Assembly: GCA_964521865.1 (NCBI GenBank)
Contig: CAZFTJ010000008.1
Coordinates: 62,001 to 126,000, forward strand
Length of the DNA: 64,000 bases
Source: CAYSRJ01 sp964521865
GTDB taxonomy: Bacteria > Spirochaetota > B62-G9 > DRHN01
Reading direction: 5' to 3'
Position 1 is the stretch's first letter, and every line of letters begins with the position of its first letter. A model generated the notes under the pieces. The model saw nothing but the letters and a program-made list of their open reading frames with translations, made no database searches and was not told the origin of the DNA. This document shows positions 9,380 to 16,620 of the stretch, one piece after another. The translations under genes and the position numbers were made by a program.

Positions 9380-9407
9380 TTGCCGAAGATTTCAGATTTA
9401 CTGATTA
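9380..9407 (+). pseudogene. severed 5' end of a CDP-alcohol phosphatidyltransferase gene
   Basis: Behind an AAAGGAG ribosome site (9366-9372), TTG 9380 opens a frame reading M-P-K-I-S-D. Over 28 bases it matches the start of the intact phosphatidyltransferase at 11013-11040 at 22 positions, after which it runs into the 3' end of the opposing glycosyltransferase. It looks like the stump left when the low-GC block entered just inside the gene. Short, so only moderately certain. Confidence 0.5.
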
Positions 9408-10345
9408 TATTTTTCAGGAGGACCAAAAATGGAAGGATCAACAGGAGGAGCAATTTGATCAAATGGAAGCTTTCCATATTTATTTTCGAGGAGTTTATCA
9501 TATTCTATTGACGGAATTTTTAATTCCAGATAGCCTATGTAGTGCTCCCCGAGCTCCTTTCTCCCGTAAACTGGTTGTTCATATGACATGCCGTAGGGTG
9601 GTGTTCCTTTTTTAAACGATCTGTATCGGAAATTCTTAAATTTCATATTCTTCAATGTTGCCCGTCCCAGATGAACCGCATACCCGTCAACATAAAAATC
9701 AAAATTACAAGTTTTAAAGTTCTTCTCAAATATTGATTTACCAAATTGCATATGAGCCCACCCCCCATTCCAGAATGGCTCTAAATGATGTTTTTTCCAT
9801 GCATCCATTCGTACCAGCATACAGCTGGCATTTGTCATCCCATAATGGTGCGGTTTTCTATAATAATATTCAGTCTGAATTTCAGGATTTTTACGTTCTT
9901 TATTGCTAATAACTCTTATACCTTTAAGCCCACCTACAACCTGGCCAACTGACATAATATCAGGATCAAGATCAAAACATGGAAGAGAATTTTTTAAGGT
10001 ATCACTTCGAAGAATAATACAATCGGGATCTAAAATAAACACATACTCTGAAGATATATGTTTTAGCCCGATGTTAAGTGAACCACCGTGACCTTTACTT
10101 TTCAAAAAAGATACAGGGATTCGAGAATAGTATGAAGGAAGAGAAATTCCATTTTTAATGAGATGAATTAAACCCTTTTTAACAAGATAGTCTTCATATC
10201 CGATTAACCTTTTTTCAAAGGAATGATCATCAACTATGATAATCTTTGCAACCTCATCTTTCGGGATAGCTAACTTTATGGATTCAAATAGTTGTCTGAA
10301 TAACAAATACTGGTTTCTTACTGGAATTAATATATCTACTGGCAT
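9398..10345 (-). CDS. family 2 glycosyltransferase, acquired low-GC gene
   Basis: 315 residues with 'VDILIPVRNQY' and 'IIIVDDHSF' of the GT2 nucleotide site, 'SKGHGGSLNIGL', the metal-binding 'LDPDC' and a galactosyltransferase-like second half ('GMTNASCMLVRMDAW'). The gene is visibly richer in A and T than its neighbours, runs against them, and lies between two copies of a direct repeat, all signs of insertion. Its promoter is placed so close to the ATG that the transcript may lack a leader, and no ribosome site is visible. The end comes 31 bases from the stop of the opposing gene. A sugar side-chain transferase is plausible. Confidence 0.8.
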   Translation of the reverse strand: MPVDILIPVRNQYLLFRQLFESIKLAIPKDEVAKIIIVDDHSFEKRLIGYEDYLVKKGLIHLIKNGISLPSYYSRIPVSFLKSKGHGGSLNIGLKHISSEYVFILDPDCIILRSDTLKNSLPCFDLDPDIMSVGQVVGGLKGIRVISNKERKNPEIQTEYYYRKPHHYGMTNASCMLVRMDAWKKHHLEPFWNGGWAHMQFGKSIFEKNFKTCNFDFYVDGYAVHLGRATLKNMKFKNFRYRSFKKGTPPYGMSYEQPVYGRKELGEHYIGYLELKIPSIEYDKLLENKYGKLPFDQIAPPVDPSIFGPPEKYNQ

Positions 10346-10351
10346 AAATGT

Positions 10352-10380
10352 ATTATATATTTTGAGATTTTATTATGCAA
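10352..10380 (-). promoter_or_regulatory. sigma-70 promoter giving a leaderless start
   Basis: On the minus strand TTGCAT (10380-10375), a 17-base spacer and TATAAT (10357-10352) precede the ATG at 10345 by only six bases, so transcription should begin at or next to the start codon of the glycosyltransferase. Confidence 0.65.
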
Positions 10381-10402
10381 GTTTTCATTCGAGGGGTGTC
10401 GG

Positions 10403-10578
10403 TTATTTCCCCCTTATTAGCCATATAATTCTATTATAAATTATCCAGTTATAGGGAACTATAAAAAATACAATTGCACATACAAGTGATAACTTTATCG
10501 CTAATGACATGTCTCCAAAAATCAATGTCGCAAAACCCACAACATCAAACTGTATTAAAATTGCACCAAATGGGTACT
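10403..10578 (-). pseudogene. C-terminal fragment of a membrane protein
   Basis: A minus-strand frame ending at TAA 10405-10403 reads about 55 residues with two strongly hydrophobic stretches ('LSLVCAIVFFIVPYNWII' and 'IIWLIRGK' at the end). No start codon is found upstream; the frame runs into IS debris near 10578. The pattern would fit the end of a small GtrA-like flippase, but the fragment is too short to be sure. It is probably dead. Confidence 0.45.
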
Positions 10579-10767
10579 ACAATTTATTTTGCTCGGTATT
10601 TTGACTGGTACAATACCAAAATAAATCATAGACAGATAGGGTATGTAACACCTGAGCAGAAACATAGAGGATTGGATAAGGTCGTTGTTGCTGGCCGGGA
10701 AAGGACGAAAGTGAGTGCAGGAGAAGATAAGGATGAGAATAAACAGGGGAAGATTTCAGAGAAATGA
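10573..10767 (+). mobile_element. IS3-family transposase fragment (OrfB C-terminus)
   Basis: The frame encodes 'YFDWYNTKINHRQIGYVTPEQ' followed by KHRG, the end of the DDE integrase core of IS3-family OrfB proteins (consensus DWYN...H..I.fVTPeqrHrG). Only about the last 60 residues remain; the rest of the transposase and the terminal repeats are not found. It marks an old insertion event inside the repeat-flanked block. Confidence 0.7.
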
Positions 10768-10847
10768 TAACGAGATCTTGTCGACATAAAGTAAAATGTA
10801 TAGTTTAATTAAATTGAAAACGGAAAATAATTCAGAAACATGCCGGT

Positions 10848-10964
10848 ATCCTGGCAAAGAGCTTCAACAGTTTGCCGAAAAGGGTGCACGGCGCTCTTTT
10901 ATGCCAGTCTGCATTTAATATGGGTATTGAAAAAGACAGCCGGCTGTGCAGGATATTTACCTAT
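10848..10964 (+). repeat. 117-bp direct repeat, right copy
   Basis: Nearly identical to 8428-8544 (differences at 10940 and 10943). Here it is not inside a working glycerophosphotransferase gene: the frame leaves the family after the FTY codons. Confidence 0.95.
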
Positions 10965-11012
10965 GAGAGGATGCTTGCAAAACGGAAGCTCGTTTTCTTG
11001 AGGAGCGCATAC
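10848..11012 (+). pseudogene. internally deleted glycerophosphotransferase-like remnant
   Basis: The repeat copy is joined in frame to codons reading 'YERMLAKRKLVFL', which resemble the extreme C-terminus of the family ('YKERGAARKLVFLDF' in the 5347 gene). The segment therefore looks like a copy of such a gene that lost everything between its N-terminal third and its last residues. The frame continues into the next gene, which would create a spurious N-terminal extension there. Confidence 0.55.
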
Positions 11013-11888
11013 TTGTCCAAGATATCGGATTCACAGATTACCAAAGGGGGGGCGAATACCGAGTCCTTTTATGACTTTCTGATCTCAAAATACATAGCAC
11101 CCCAATTCACCTTTTTGCTCAGTGCCTGCGGCGTAAAACGCCCCAACAACATCACGCTTATGTCGCTCGTTCTTCTTCTTGCCGCCGCTTTCATGGTTTT
11201 ATTCACCGGTATGCTCAATGCCGTCTGGTACCGTGCAGTCATTGCAGTGCTCATACAGTTTTCCTTCATATTCGACTGCTCGGACGGCCAGCTTGCCCGT
11301 ATTACGGGAACAACCTCCAAACTTGGGGCATGGCTGGACAGGCTGTCGGATCGGCTCGGCGAGTTTATCATCTTTTCTTTTTTCGGATACTCCACGTGGA
11401 AAATTACCGGACAGGTCGTCTTTCTCTATCTGGGAGTTGTGACCGGCTACGGCCTTGCGATATTCACTCTTGCCATGTCTCTTGCAGAGAGCATCAGGTT
11501 CGACAATATCGAGGGCATGATACGGATACGCCGTTCGCACGCGGAAATTGAAAGAATCAAGCATCATGAAGAAACGGATCGCTCCGGTGGGAATCATAAT
11601 CCCGAAGAACCGGATAGTGAAAAGGCCGGTGGTGCCGCGGCGGATGGGCAGCGGAAAAAGAGAAAGATCGTAGAGGTCGCGCCGAAGATATTTTTCTTTT
11701 TGAATTTCGGTATAGGCGAGCGCTATCTGTATTTGAGCTTCTTTATCGTGCTGCTGCGGCCGGACATCATGCTGTATATTTCTTCATTTCTTGCCGTCTT
11801 GAGATGCCTCAGCATATCTCATTTCATCGGGAGAAAAATAAAAAAAACAGACAGAGAAATAGCCGATGTCGATAAAGCGAATTCCTGA
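11013..11888 (+). CDS. CDP-alcohol phosphatidyltransferase family protein
   Basis: The complete family signature DG-x2-AR-x8-G-x3-D-x3-D is present ('DGQLARITGTTSKLGAWLD' with the last Asp in RLSD), near residues 90-112, in a protein with about six membrane helices. These enzymes swap an alcohol or polyol phosphate for CMP from a CDP-linked substrate within the membrane. I place the start at TTG 11013, because AGGAG lies at 11001-11005 and the N-terminus then aligns with the paralogue at 11866; an upstream ATG at 10872 would add only debris from the repeat. 291 residues. A hydrophilic insert (about residues 180-220, rich in Lys, Glu and Gly) lies between helices. The 3' end overlaps the next gene by 23 bases. 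Confidence 0.85.
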   Translation: MSKISDSQITKGGANTESFYDFLISKYIAPQFTFLLSACGVKRPNNITLMSLVLLLAAAFMVLFTGMLNAVWYRAVIAVLIQFSFIFDCSDGQLARITGTTSKLGAWLDRLSDRLGEFIIFSFFGYSTWKITGQVVFLYLGVVTGYGLAIFTLAMSLAESIRFDNIEGMIRIRRSHAEIERIKHHEETDRSGGNHNPEEPDSEKAGGAAADGQRKKRKIVEVAPKIFFFLNFGIGERYLYLSFFIVLLRPDIMLYISSFLAVLRCLSISHFIGRKIKKTDREIADVDKANS

Positions 11889-12735
11889 AGATGAGATTGT
11901 AAAGGGCAAGAGCAGGCCCGACTCTTTTTACGACTACCTTACCTCCCGGTTTCTTGCGAAGCCCCTCTCTCCTATTCTCATCGCGCTCGGCATGACAAAC
12001 CCCAATGCAGTTACCGTGGTTTCCTTTTGTATACTTTTTGCCGGTGCGGCTCTGTTTGTTCTCGGGAAGACCGGTACTCCGGAGGGCAGGGTAGCGGCCG
12101 CTCTTCTCATACAGCTCTCCTTCACCCTCGACTGCGCGGACGGCCAGATCGCCCGGGTGCTTAAAAAAACATCCCTGTTCGGCGCATGGTTCGACAAATA
12201 TCTCGACCGAATCGGGGAGATGCTGCTCTACGCATCCATAGGATACGCAGTATGGGTAGAGAAGGGGAGTGTTATGTATCTTGCCCTTGGATTTTTCATC
12301 GGTTTTTCATTCACCATGTACACACTCCTCTTTACCCTTCGAGACGGGATTTTTTACGAAGAAATCAAAAAAAACGGCCTTTTAATACAAAGGAAGAAAA
12401 GCTCGGAAGAACAAACAAAAGAAGATGAAAAGTCGGCGAATGCGGAATATACCGCTTCGAAAAAGAAACGCGGTGAAAAAAAACATCGTCCCCTGGTCGG
12501 CAGAAGACTGTTAAACGGAAGGGGTGTGGGTGGTATTCTGCCCTATCTGTTTTTTTATCTGAATATCGGGATCGGAGAGCGCTACTTCTATCCGGTACTG
12601 TTTACTCTTTTGAATAAAAACGGCATCATGCTTTTCATCGTTTCGGTGCTCGTATTCCTGCGTACATCGAATGTTTTTCTCATCCAGCGAAAGAAGTTGA
12701 AGACCGGTGAGGCGAGAGGTGCAGGGCAGGTCTGA
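11866..12735 (+). CDS. CDP-alcohol phosphatidyltransferase family protein, tandem paralogue
   Basis: 289 residues, clearly a duplicate of the preceding gene: same N-terminal 'DSFYDYL' block, the complete signature 'DGQIARVLKKTSLFGAWFD' ending in KYLD near residue 90, a charged insert rich in Lys and Glu between helices, and the shared 'NIGIGERYFY' segment near the C-terminus. It starts inside the previous gene, so the two are translated together. Two different membrane phosphotransferases in tandem suggest either two alcohol acceptors or a heteromer. The convergent neighbour is a cytidylyltransferase-like gene, which would supply a CDP-linked substrate. Confidence 0.88.
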   Translation: MSIKRIPEDEIVKGKSRPDSFYDYLTSRFLAKPLSPILIALGMTNPNAVTVVSFCILFAGAALFVLGKTGTPEGRVAAALLIQLSFTLDCADGQIARVLKKTSLFGAWFDKYLDRIGEMLLYASIGYAVWVEKGSVMYLALGFFIGFSFTMYTLLFTLRDGIFYEEIKKNGLLIQRKKSSEEQTKEDEKSANAEYTASKKKRGEKKHRPLVGRRLLNGRGVGGILPYLFFYLNIGIGERYFYPVLFTLLNKNGIMLFIVSVLVFLRTSNVFLIQRKKLKTGEARGAGQV

Positions 12736-12788
12736 ACGTTTTTAATTTCTCCAGGCAGGATCATGTAAACGGGCATTTGCGCCAGTGC

Positions 12789-13523
12789 TCAGGTGACAAA
12801 CTTCACCCTCGCCCGCCGCAGATCCGCGAGCGTATCGATTTCGATCCAGCTGTCCGTATCGATCTGGTAGCTGTACAGCGGAAATTCCCGTATATGCTCT
12901 GAAATTACCGTATCGTAGTACACCGTGTAATTTTTGATCGAAACATACGAATCCAGCCATTCGATCAACCGTTTTCCGAAGTCCTTCTGTATTACAAGCA
13001 TACCCGCTGAAATGACATACCCGTTTTTCATGCACTTCTCCACGTCATTGGAATCGCATACCTGTGTTATTCTGTCCTGGTCGTTATTGGCAACGAGTAT
13101 ATTGTGAACTTCGTATCTGTACGGTCCGGTAATGTAGTAGGAGCGGTCGTCGAGGCTGTTGATAATATCGTTGACCACTCCGCTTTTTATGAATATGTCC
13201 CCTTCGATAAGCAGCGCGCCTTTTCGAAGCACCTTCCTGGCAAGCCAGAGAGAGTACATATCGTTGGTGTTCATGTAATTCTCGTTCTCGATATAGTGGA
13301 TGGCGAGGCTTTTGTACCTGCTTCCTATCCGTTCAACTATCCTCTCGGCCCTGTACCCGATAACAATGGTACAGTGTTTTATCGGCGACGCTGCGAGGTT
13401 ATCGAGCATGTTCTCCAGTATTGTGGTGGTGTTCACGCGAACCAGGCATTTGGGAATATCATCTGTCATGTGCTTCAGCCGCGACCCCAGCCCCGCAGCA
13501 AGAATTACCGCGTATTCGATCAT
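12789..13523 (-). CDS. LicC-like nucleotidyltransferase (CTP:polyol/choline-phosphate cytidylyltransferase type)
   Basis: 244 residues of the sugar-nucleotidyltransferase fold. The N-terminal 'ILAAGLGSRLKHMTDDIPKC' is the nucleotide loop with its catalytic Arg and Lys; 'NTNDMYSLWLAR' and 'ALLIEGDIFI' follow the pattern of LicC-type enzymes and inositol-phosphate cytidylyltransferases rather than glucose-phosphate uridylyltransferases. Expected to make CDP-choline, CDP-glycerol, CDP-inositol or a similar donor. Its location beside CDP-using transferases supports CTP as the nucleotide. Last gene of a three-gene minus-strand operon, 45 bases after the glycerophosphotransferase-like gene. Confidence 0.8.
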   Translation of the reverse strand: MIEYAVILAAGLGSRLKHMTDDIPKCLVRVNTTTILENMLDNLAASPIKHCTIVIGYRAERIVERIGSRYKSLAIHYIENENYMNTNDMYSLWLARKVLRKGALLIEGDIFIKSGVVNDIINSLDDRSYYITGPYRYEVHNILVANNDQDRITQVCDSNDVEKCMKNGYVISAGMLVIQKDFGKRLIEWLDSYVSIKNYTVYYDTVISEHIREFPLYSYQIDTDSWIEIDTLADLRRARVKFVT

Positions 13524-13568
13524 TGCATACTCCCCGTTGTGCAGTTTAAAGGTGCTTCAGTATCAGCG

Positions 13569-14633
13569 TCAGCTCTTTTCGATCAGGTCGAAAACCGCAT
13601 CGGCAGCCCGCCGGGCCGCGTTTCCGTCCGGCAGATAAAAGGTTTTTTTCAGATGCTTTTCGATCGCCGCTTGAAAACGGTTCGATTCCTGCAAGATGTC
13701 GGCAACCGTCTTCCAGAGCATATCCGGATTGGTTACGACCTCGCCGCACTCCCACAATTTCTTCTTGTTTCGGTTCCGCAGCCACGACGGTTTGTTGCTC
13801 AAGAAAACGAACGGCCGCCTGAAGGCGAGAAACTCACGGGTTACAGCGGATACATCGCCGACCAGCAGGTCTGATGCCGCCATGAGGGGCACGATGTCGG
13901 GCAGGGCGTCGAATACAACCAAATTCTCCCGATTTTCGAGTGCCGATTTCAGCTCTTCCACCTCGGCCTCTCTGTACCGCTTGAGATTGGGGTGGAGTTT
14001 TATTATAACGTTGAGATTGTGGGGAATCCGGTTTTTTGAGAATACCTTTCGAAACTTCTTCCACGAAGAATTACCCGCCCTGTCCACCCAGGTCGGCGCG
14101 TATAAAACGGTTTTGTTTTTGACGCTCAGCCCGAGTTTTTCGAGCTCGGTATCTCGTGCCAGCTCCCCCCTGAATACCTTATCGAGCTTGGGGTATCCAA
14201 CCAGGCTTCCAGTTCCCTTTTTCAAAAGCCCTCTCTTTTTATACCGCTCATACGCCTCGCTTCCGGGTATGAAAAAAAGGTCGTATTCGAGCACCGTTTT
14301 TTGAAAATCGTACGACTTGTCTGACGTCCCGTGAAATACCTGCACGTGTCTGATTCCCGGTATATCCTTGAAGTAGCGGATGTGGTAATCGGGGTAGAGT
14401 ATAACCTCGATACCCGTTTGTACCATACGTTTTCTGATCTCTCCAACAGTTGGAAAATACGCAACCTCGATCTCCGGATAGAACTGTTTGAAACATCCGT
14501 AGGTGAGCTCCGAATCGGTGAAGATTATCCCGCCCGTCTTCGATGCAATAGGCGTAATACTCGGGATTTCCTGGATCGAGAAATCGATGAAGTATGCCAC
14601 CCTATAATGACAGCCCCGATTTTTCATACGCAA
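13569..14633 (-). CDS. CDP-glycerol glycerophosphotransferase family protein
   Basis: 354 residues, the copy most like the 5347 gene. Seen: 'RHVQVFHGTSDKSYDF', 'KTVLYAPTWVDRAG', 'NVIIKLHPNLKRYRE' and 'SDLLVGDVSAVTREF'. It overlaps the upstream cytidylyltransferase-like gene by 32 bases if ATG 14633 is used; ATG 14627 is an alternative. Sandwiched between two cytidylyltransferase-like genes, it is the most direct evidence that a CDP-activated polyol is made and polymerised here. Confidence 0.85.
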   Translation of the reverse strand: MRMKNRGCHYRVAYFIDFSIQEIPSITPIASKTGGIIFTDSELTYGCFKQFYPEIEVAYFPTVGEIRKRMVQTGIEVILYPDYHIRYFKDIPGIRHVQVFHGTSDKSYDFQKTVLEYDLFFIPGSEAYERYKKRGLLKKGTGSLVGYPKLDKVFRGELARDTELEKLGLSVKNKTVLYAPTWVDRAGNSSWKKFRKVFSKNRIPHNLNVIIKLHPNLKRYREAEVEELKSALENRENLVVFDALPDIVPLMAASDLLVGDVSAVTREFLAFRRPFVFLSNKPSWLRNRNKKKLWECGEVVTNPDMLWKTVADILQESNRFQAAIEKHLKKTFYLPDGNAARRAADAVFDLIEKS

Positions 14634-15357
14634 TAATGGCAGGATACACCTCTTCCTGCGCCCTTTTCAGGTCTTCAGGAAAGTCGATTTCAATACTCGG
14701 TATACAGGTTACGTCAAGCGGATAAAAGAATTCGGCGTGGAGTATATCCTCAACGGCTTTTTCAAAGAACAGATTCCGGTCCCCCCGCAGGGCGTAGGTT
14801 TCGAGCGTGTGGATAAAGGCACGCGATATGCTCCTGCCGAACTTCCCTATACCGATAAACTCCCCTTCGGACTCGTCGAGCGGCACCTCCTTGCCGAGCT
14901 TTATCACCCTGTTTTGTGCATCGGTCGTGAATTTAACCTCTTCCGGACCGCATTTCTTGTACTCCATTGCGAGCACGTTTTTCATACTGCTGCTCACAAG
15001 GAGGGATACGATATCCCTGTGGAAGAGGACATCAGCGTTGAAGTAGATAAAGTCGTCGTCTAAAAAAAAGTCGCGCGCGAGGTAGAGTGAATAGATGGTG
15101 TTCGTCACGGCGAAATCCGGATTTTCTATGTAGGAAACACGCAGTATATCTCCGTATCTATGCCCGATGAAATCGACGATCTTTTCCTTCAGATATCCGA
15201 CGACAATCACTGCCTCGTCTAAACCTGCCGCCTCTACTGCGTCGAGCTGATGCTCGATTATTGTTTTTTCACCTATTCGAATAAGGCATTTCGGTATATC
15301 TTTAGTGAGCGGATGTAGTCGGCGCGACGCACCCGCTGCAAGCAGAATTGCTTTCAT
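14602..15357 (-). CDS. LicC-like nucleotidyltransferase, second copy
   Basis: 251 residues with 'ILLAAGASRRLHPLTKDIPK' at the N-terminus (nucleotide loop), 'NTIYSLYLARDFF' and the metal-site 'FIYFNADVLF'. It shares its layout with the protein at 12789-13523 but is clearly diverged, so the two may activate different alcohol phosphates. First gene of the minus-strand operon; its upstream region (15358-15505) is shared with the divergent gpsA-like gene and contains a hairpin repeat. Confidence 0.8.
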   Translation of the reverse strand: MKAILLAAGASRRLHPLTKDIPKCLIRIGEKTIIEHQLDAVEAAGLDEAVIVVGYLKEKIVDFIGHRYGDILRVSYIENPDFAVTNTIYSLYLARDFFLDDDFIYFNADVLFHRDIVSLLVSSSMKNVLAMEYKKCGPEEVKFTTDAQNRVIKLGKEVPLDESEGEFIGIGKFGRSISRAFIHTLETYALRGDRNLFFEKAVEDILHAEFFYPLDVTCIPSIEIDFPEDLKRAQEEVYPAIIAYEKSGLSL

Positions 15358-15416
15358 GGATCTCCTTCATAACTGTGTTTCCGGCTATTTTCGGTGTATT
15401 ATTACCGATGGGCGGC

Positions 15417-15442
15417 ATTATTCGGACCTGCGTCCGAATAAT
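15417..15442. repeat. hairpin repeat, copy 2 (11-bp perfect stem)
   Basis: ATTATTCGGAC, loop CTGC, GTCCGAATAAT. Flanking bases (CGATGGGCGGC to the left, ATATAA to the right) match the copy at 1692-1735. It lies between the divergent cytidylyltransferase-like and gpsA-like genes. It could be a regulator-binding or REP-like element; both copies sit at the edges of the polymer locus. Confidence 0.7.
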
Positions 15443-15505
15443 ATAATAACGTATCCGTTCAAGTAACAAGCCGAAACCGTATTACTGCTGCGAAGGATGG
15501 CGTAT

Positions 15506-16489
15506 ATGAATATCGTTATCGCCGGTGCAGGGTCTTTCGGAACGGCACTGGGAAATACACTTTCAGTAAAAGAAGGATTATCGCTGCATATTCTTGCCCG
15601 GCGCCGGGAGGCTGCCGATGCAATAAATTCGCTCCATATAAACGAACGCTACTTTCCGAACGTTCGGTTGCACAGGAAACTCCGCGCAACGACGGACATG
15701 AGCGTTCTCGGGACGGCTGACAGCATCTTTCTGGCGCTTCCTTCAACCGTAGTGATCGAGTACCTTGTTGAAAATCGGGACCGCATGTCCCGGAAGGCCA
15801 TTCTGGTGATTCTCTCCAAGGGATTCGGGAAAAACGGCAGGACAATCGTTCAAAGTGCACGCGATGCAACACTAAATTCGGTTGTTGCGCTCAAAGGTCC
15901 CACCTTTGCGGCAGATCTTATACACAACAACCCGTCGGCATTTACAGTTGCTTCAGAGGATGAGCGACACTTCGAGGTATTCCGGCGGCTGTTTGAAGGG
16001 ACGAATATTTATTTGGATTGTTCAACAGATCTGATCGGCGTTGAAATAGCAAGCGCGATGAAGAATATTTATGCCATCCTGCTCGGTATAATCGATGCGT
16101 ACTTCAACTCCGCAAACGTCAGATTTTTAATCTTGACCAGGGCATTCAATGAGATGAAGAATGTTCTGTGCATTTGCGGCGGCCGGGAAGAGACCATGTT
16201 CAAGTACTGCGGGTTCGGTGATTTCGGCCTTACCGCGTTAAACGATTTGAGCCGCAACCGGACCCTCGGGCTGTTGATCGGCAAGGGCTTTTTAAACAGC
16301 CAAACGTCGAACAGCGTGATACTGGAAGGGAAACGAACACTCGCCGAGCTTCATCGTGTTGTGTCCGGGGGCGGAGTATCGGCAGACAGGTTTTTTATGC
16401 TGAACGATCTGCACCGCTTGTTTTATTCCGAATACAGCGTCCATGAGTTTATCAAAAGCCTCTTTGAGAAAATCGGGACGTATGACTGA
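15506..16489 (+). CDS. gpsA: NAD(P)-dependent glycerol-3-phosphate dehydrogenase
   Basis: 327 residues. GAGSFG (residues 7-12) is the dinucleotide-binding loop; 'LSKGFGKNGRTIVQ', 'LKGPTFAADLIHNNP' and the catalytic lysine in 'IASAMKNIYAILLG' are typical of GpsA, which reduces dihydroxyacetone phosphate to sn-glycerol-3-phosphate in the cytoplasm. AAGG at 15493-15496 is 9 bases from ATG 15506, whereas ATG 15497 would directly abut it, so the inner start is chosen. The C-terminal part is less conserved than in housekeeping GpsA ('NEMKNVLCICGGREETMF'), hinting at a dedicated copy that feeds the neighbouring CDP-polyol pathway. Confidence 0.85.
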   Translation: MNIVIAGAGSFGTALGNTLSVKEGLSLHILARRREAADAINSLHINERYFPNVRLHRKLRATTDMSVLGTADSIFLALPSTVVIEYLVENRDRMSRKAILVILSKGFGKNGRTIVQSARDATLNSVVALKGPTFAADLIHNNPSAFTVASEDERHFEVFRRLFEGTNIYLDCSTDLIGVEIASAMKNIYAILLGIIDAYFNSANVRFLILTRAFNEMKNVLCICGGREETMFKYCGFGDFGLTALNDLSRNRTLGLLIGKGFLNSQTSNSVILEGKRTLAELHRVVSGGGVSADRFFMLNDLHRLFYSEYSVHEFIKSLFEKIGTYD

Positions 16490-16570
16490 CCCGAAATATC
16501 CAAATATTTTAAGAAACAACAACTCTTTATTGAACATTCTAAACTATTTGAAAGGAATTACCGAGTATTC

Positions 16571-16600
16571 AGGACTGAATTGATCATTCAATTCAGTCCT
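16571..16600. terminator. bidirectional hairpin terminator between convergent genes
   Basis: AGGACTGAATTG, loop ATCATT, CAATTCAGTCCT is a perfect 12-bp stem between the gpsA-like gene (ends 16489) and the cytochrome gene (ends 16621 on the other strand). There is no long U-run on either side, so termination strength is uncertain. Confidence 0.65.
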
Positions 16601-16620
16601 GTCTAAATAGCTTAAATCTT

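Noticed and set aside
10872..11012. Longer version of the first CDP-alcohol phosphatidyltransferase starting at ATG 10872
   Set aside because: The extra residues are encoded by the 117-bp repeat and a transferase remnant; TTG 11013 has a proper ribosome site and aligns with the paralogue's start.
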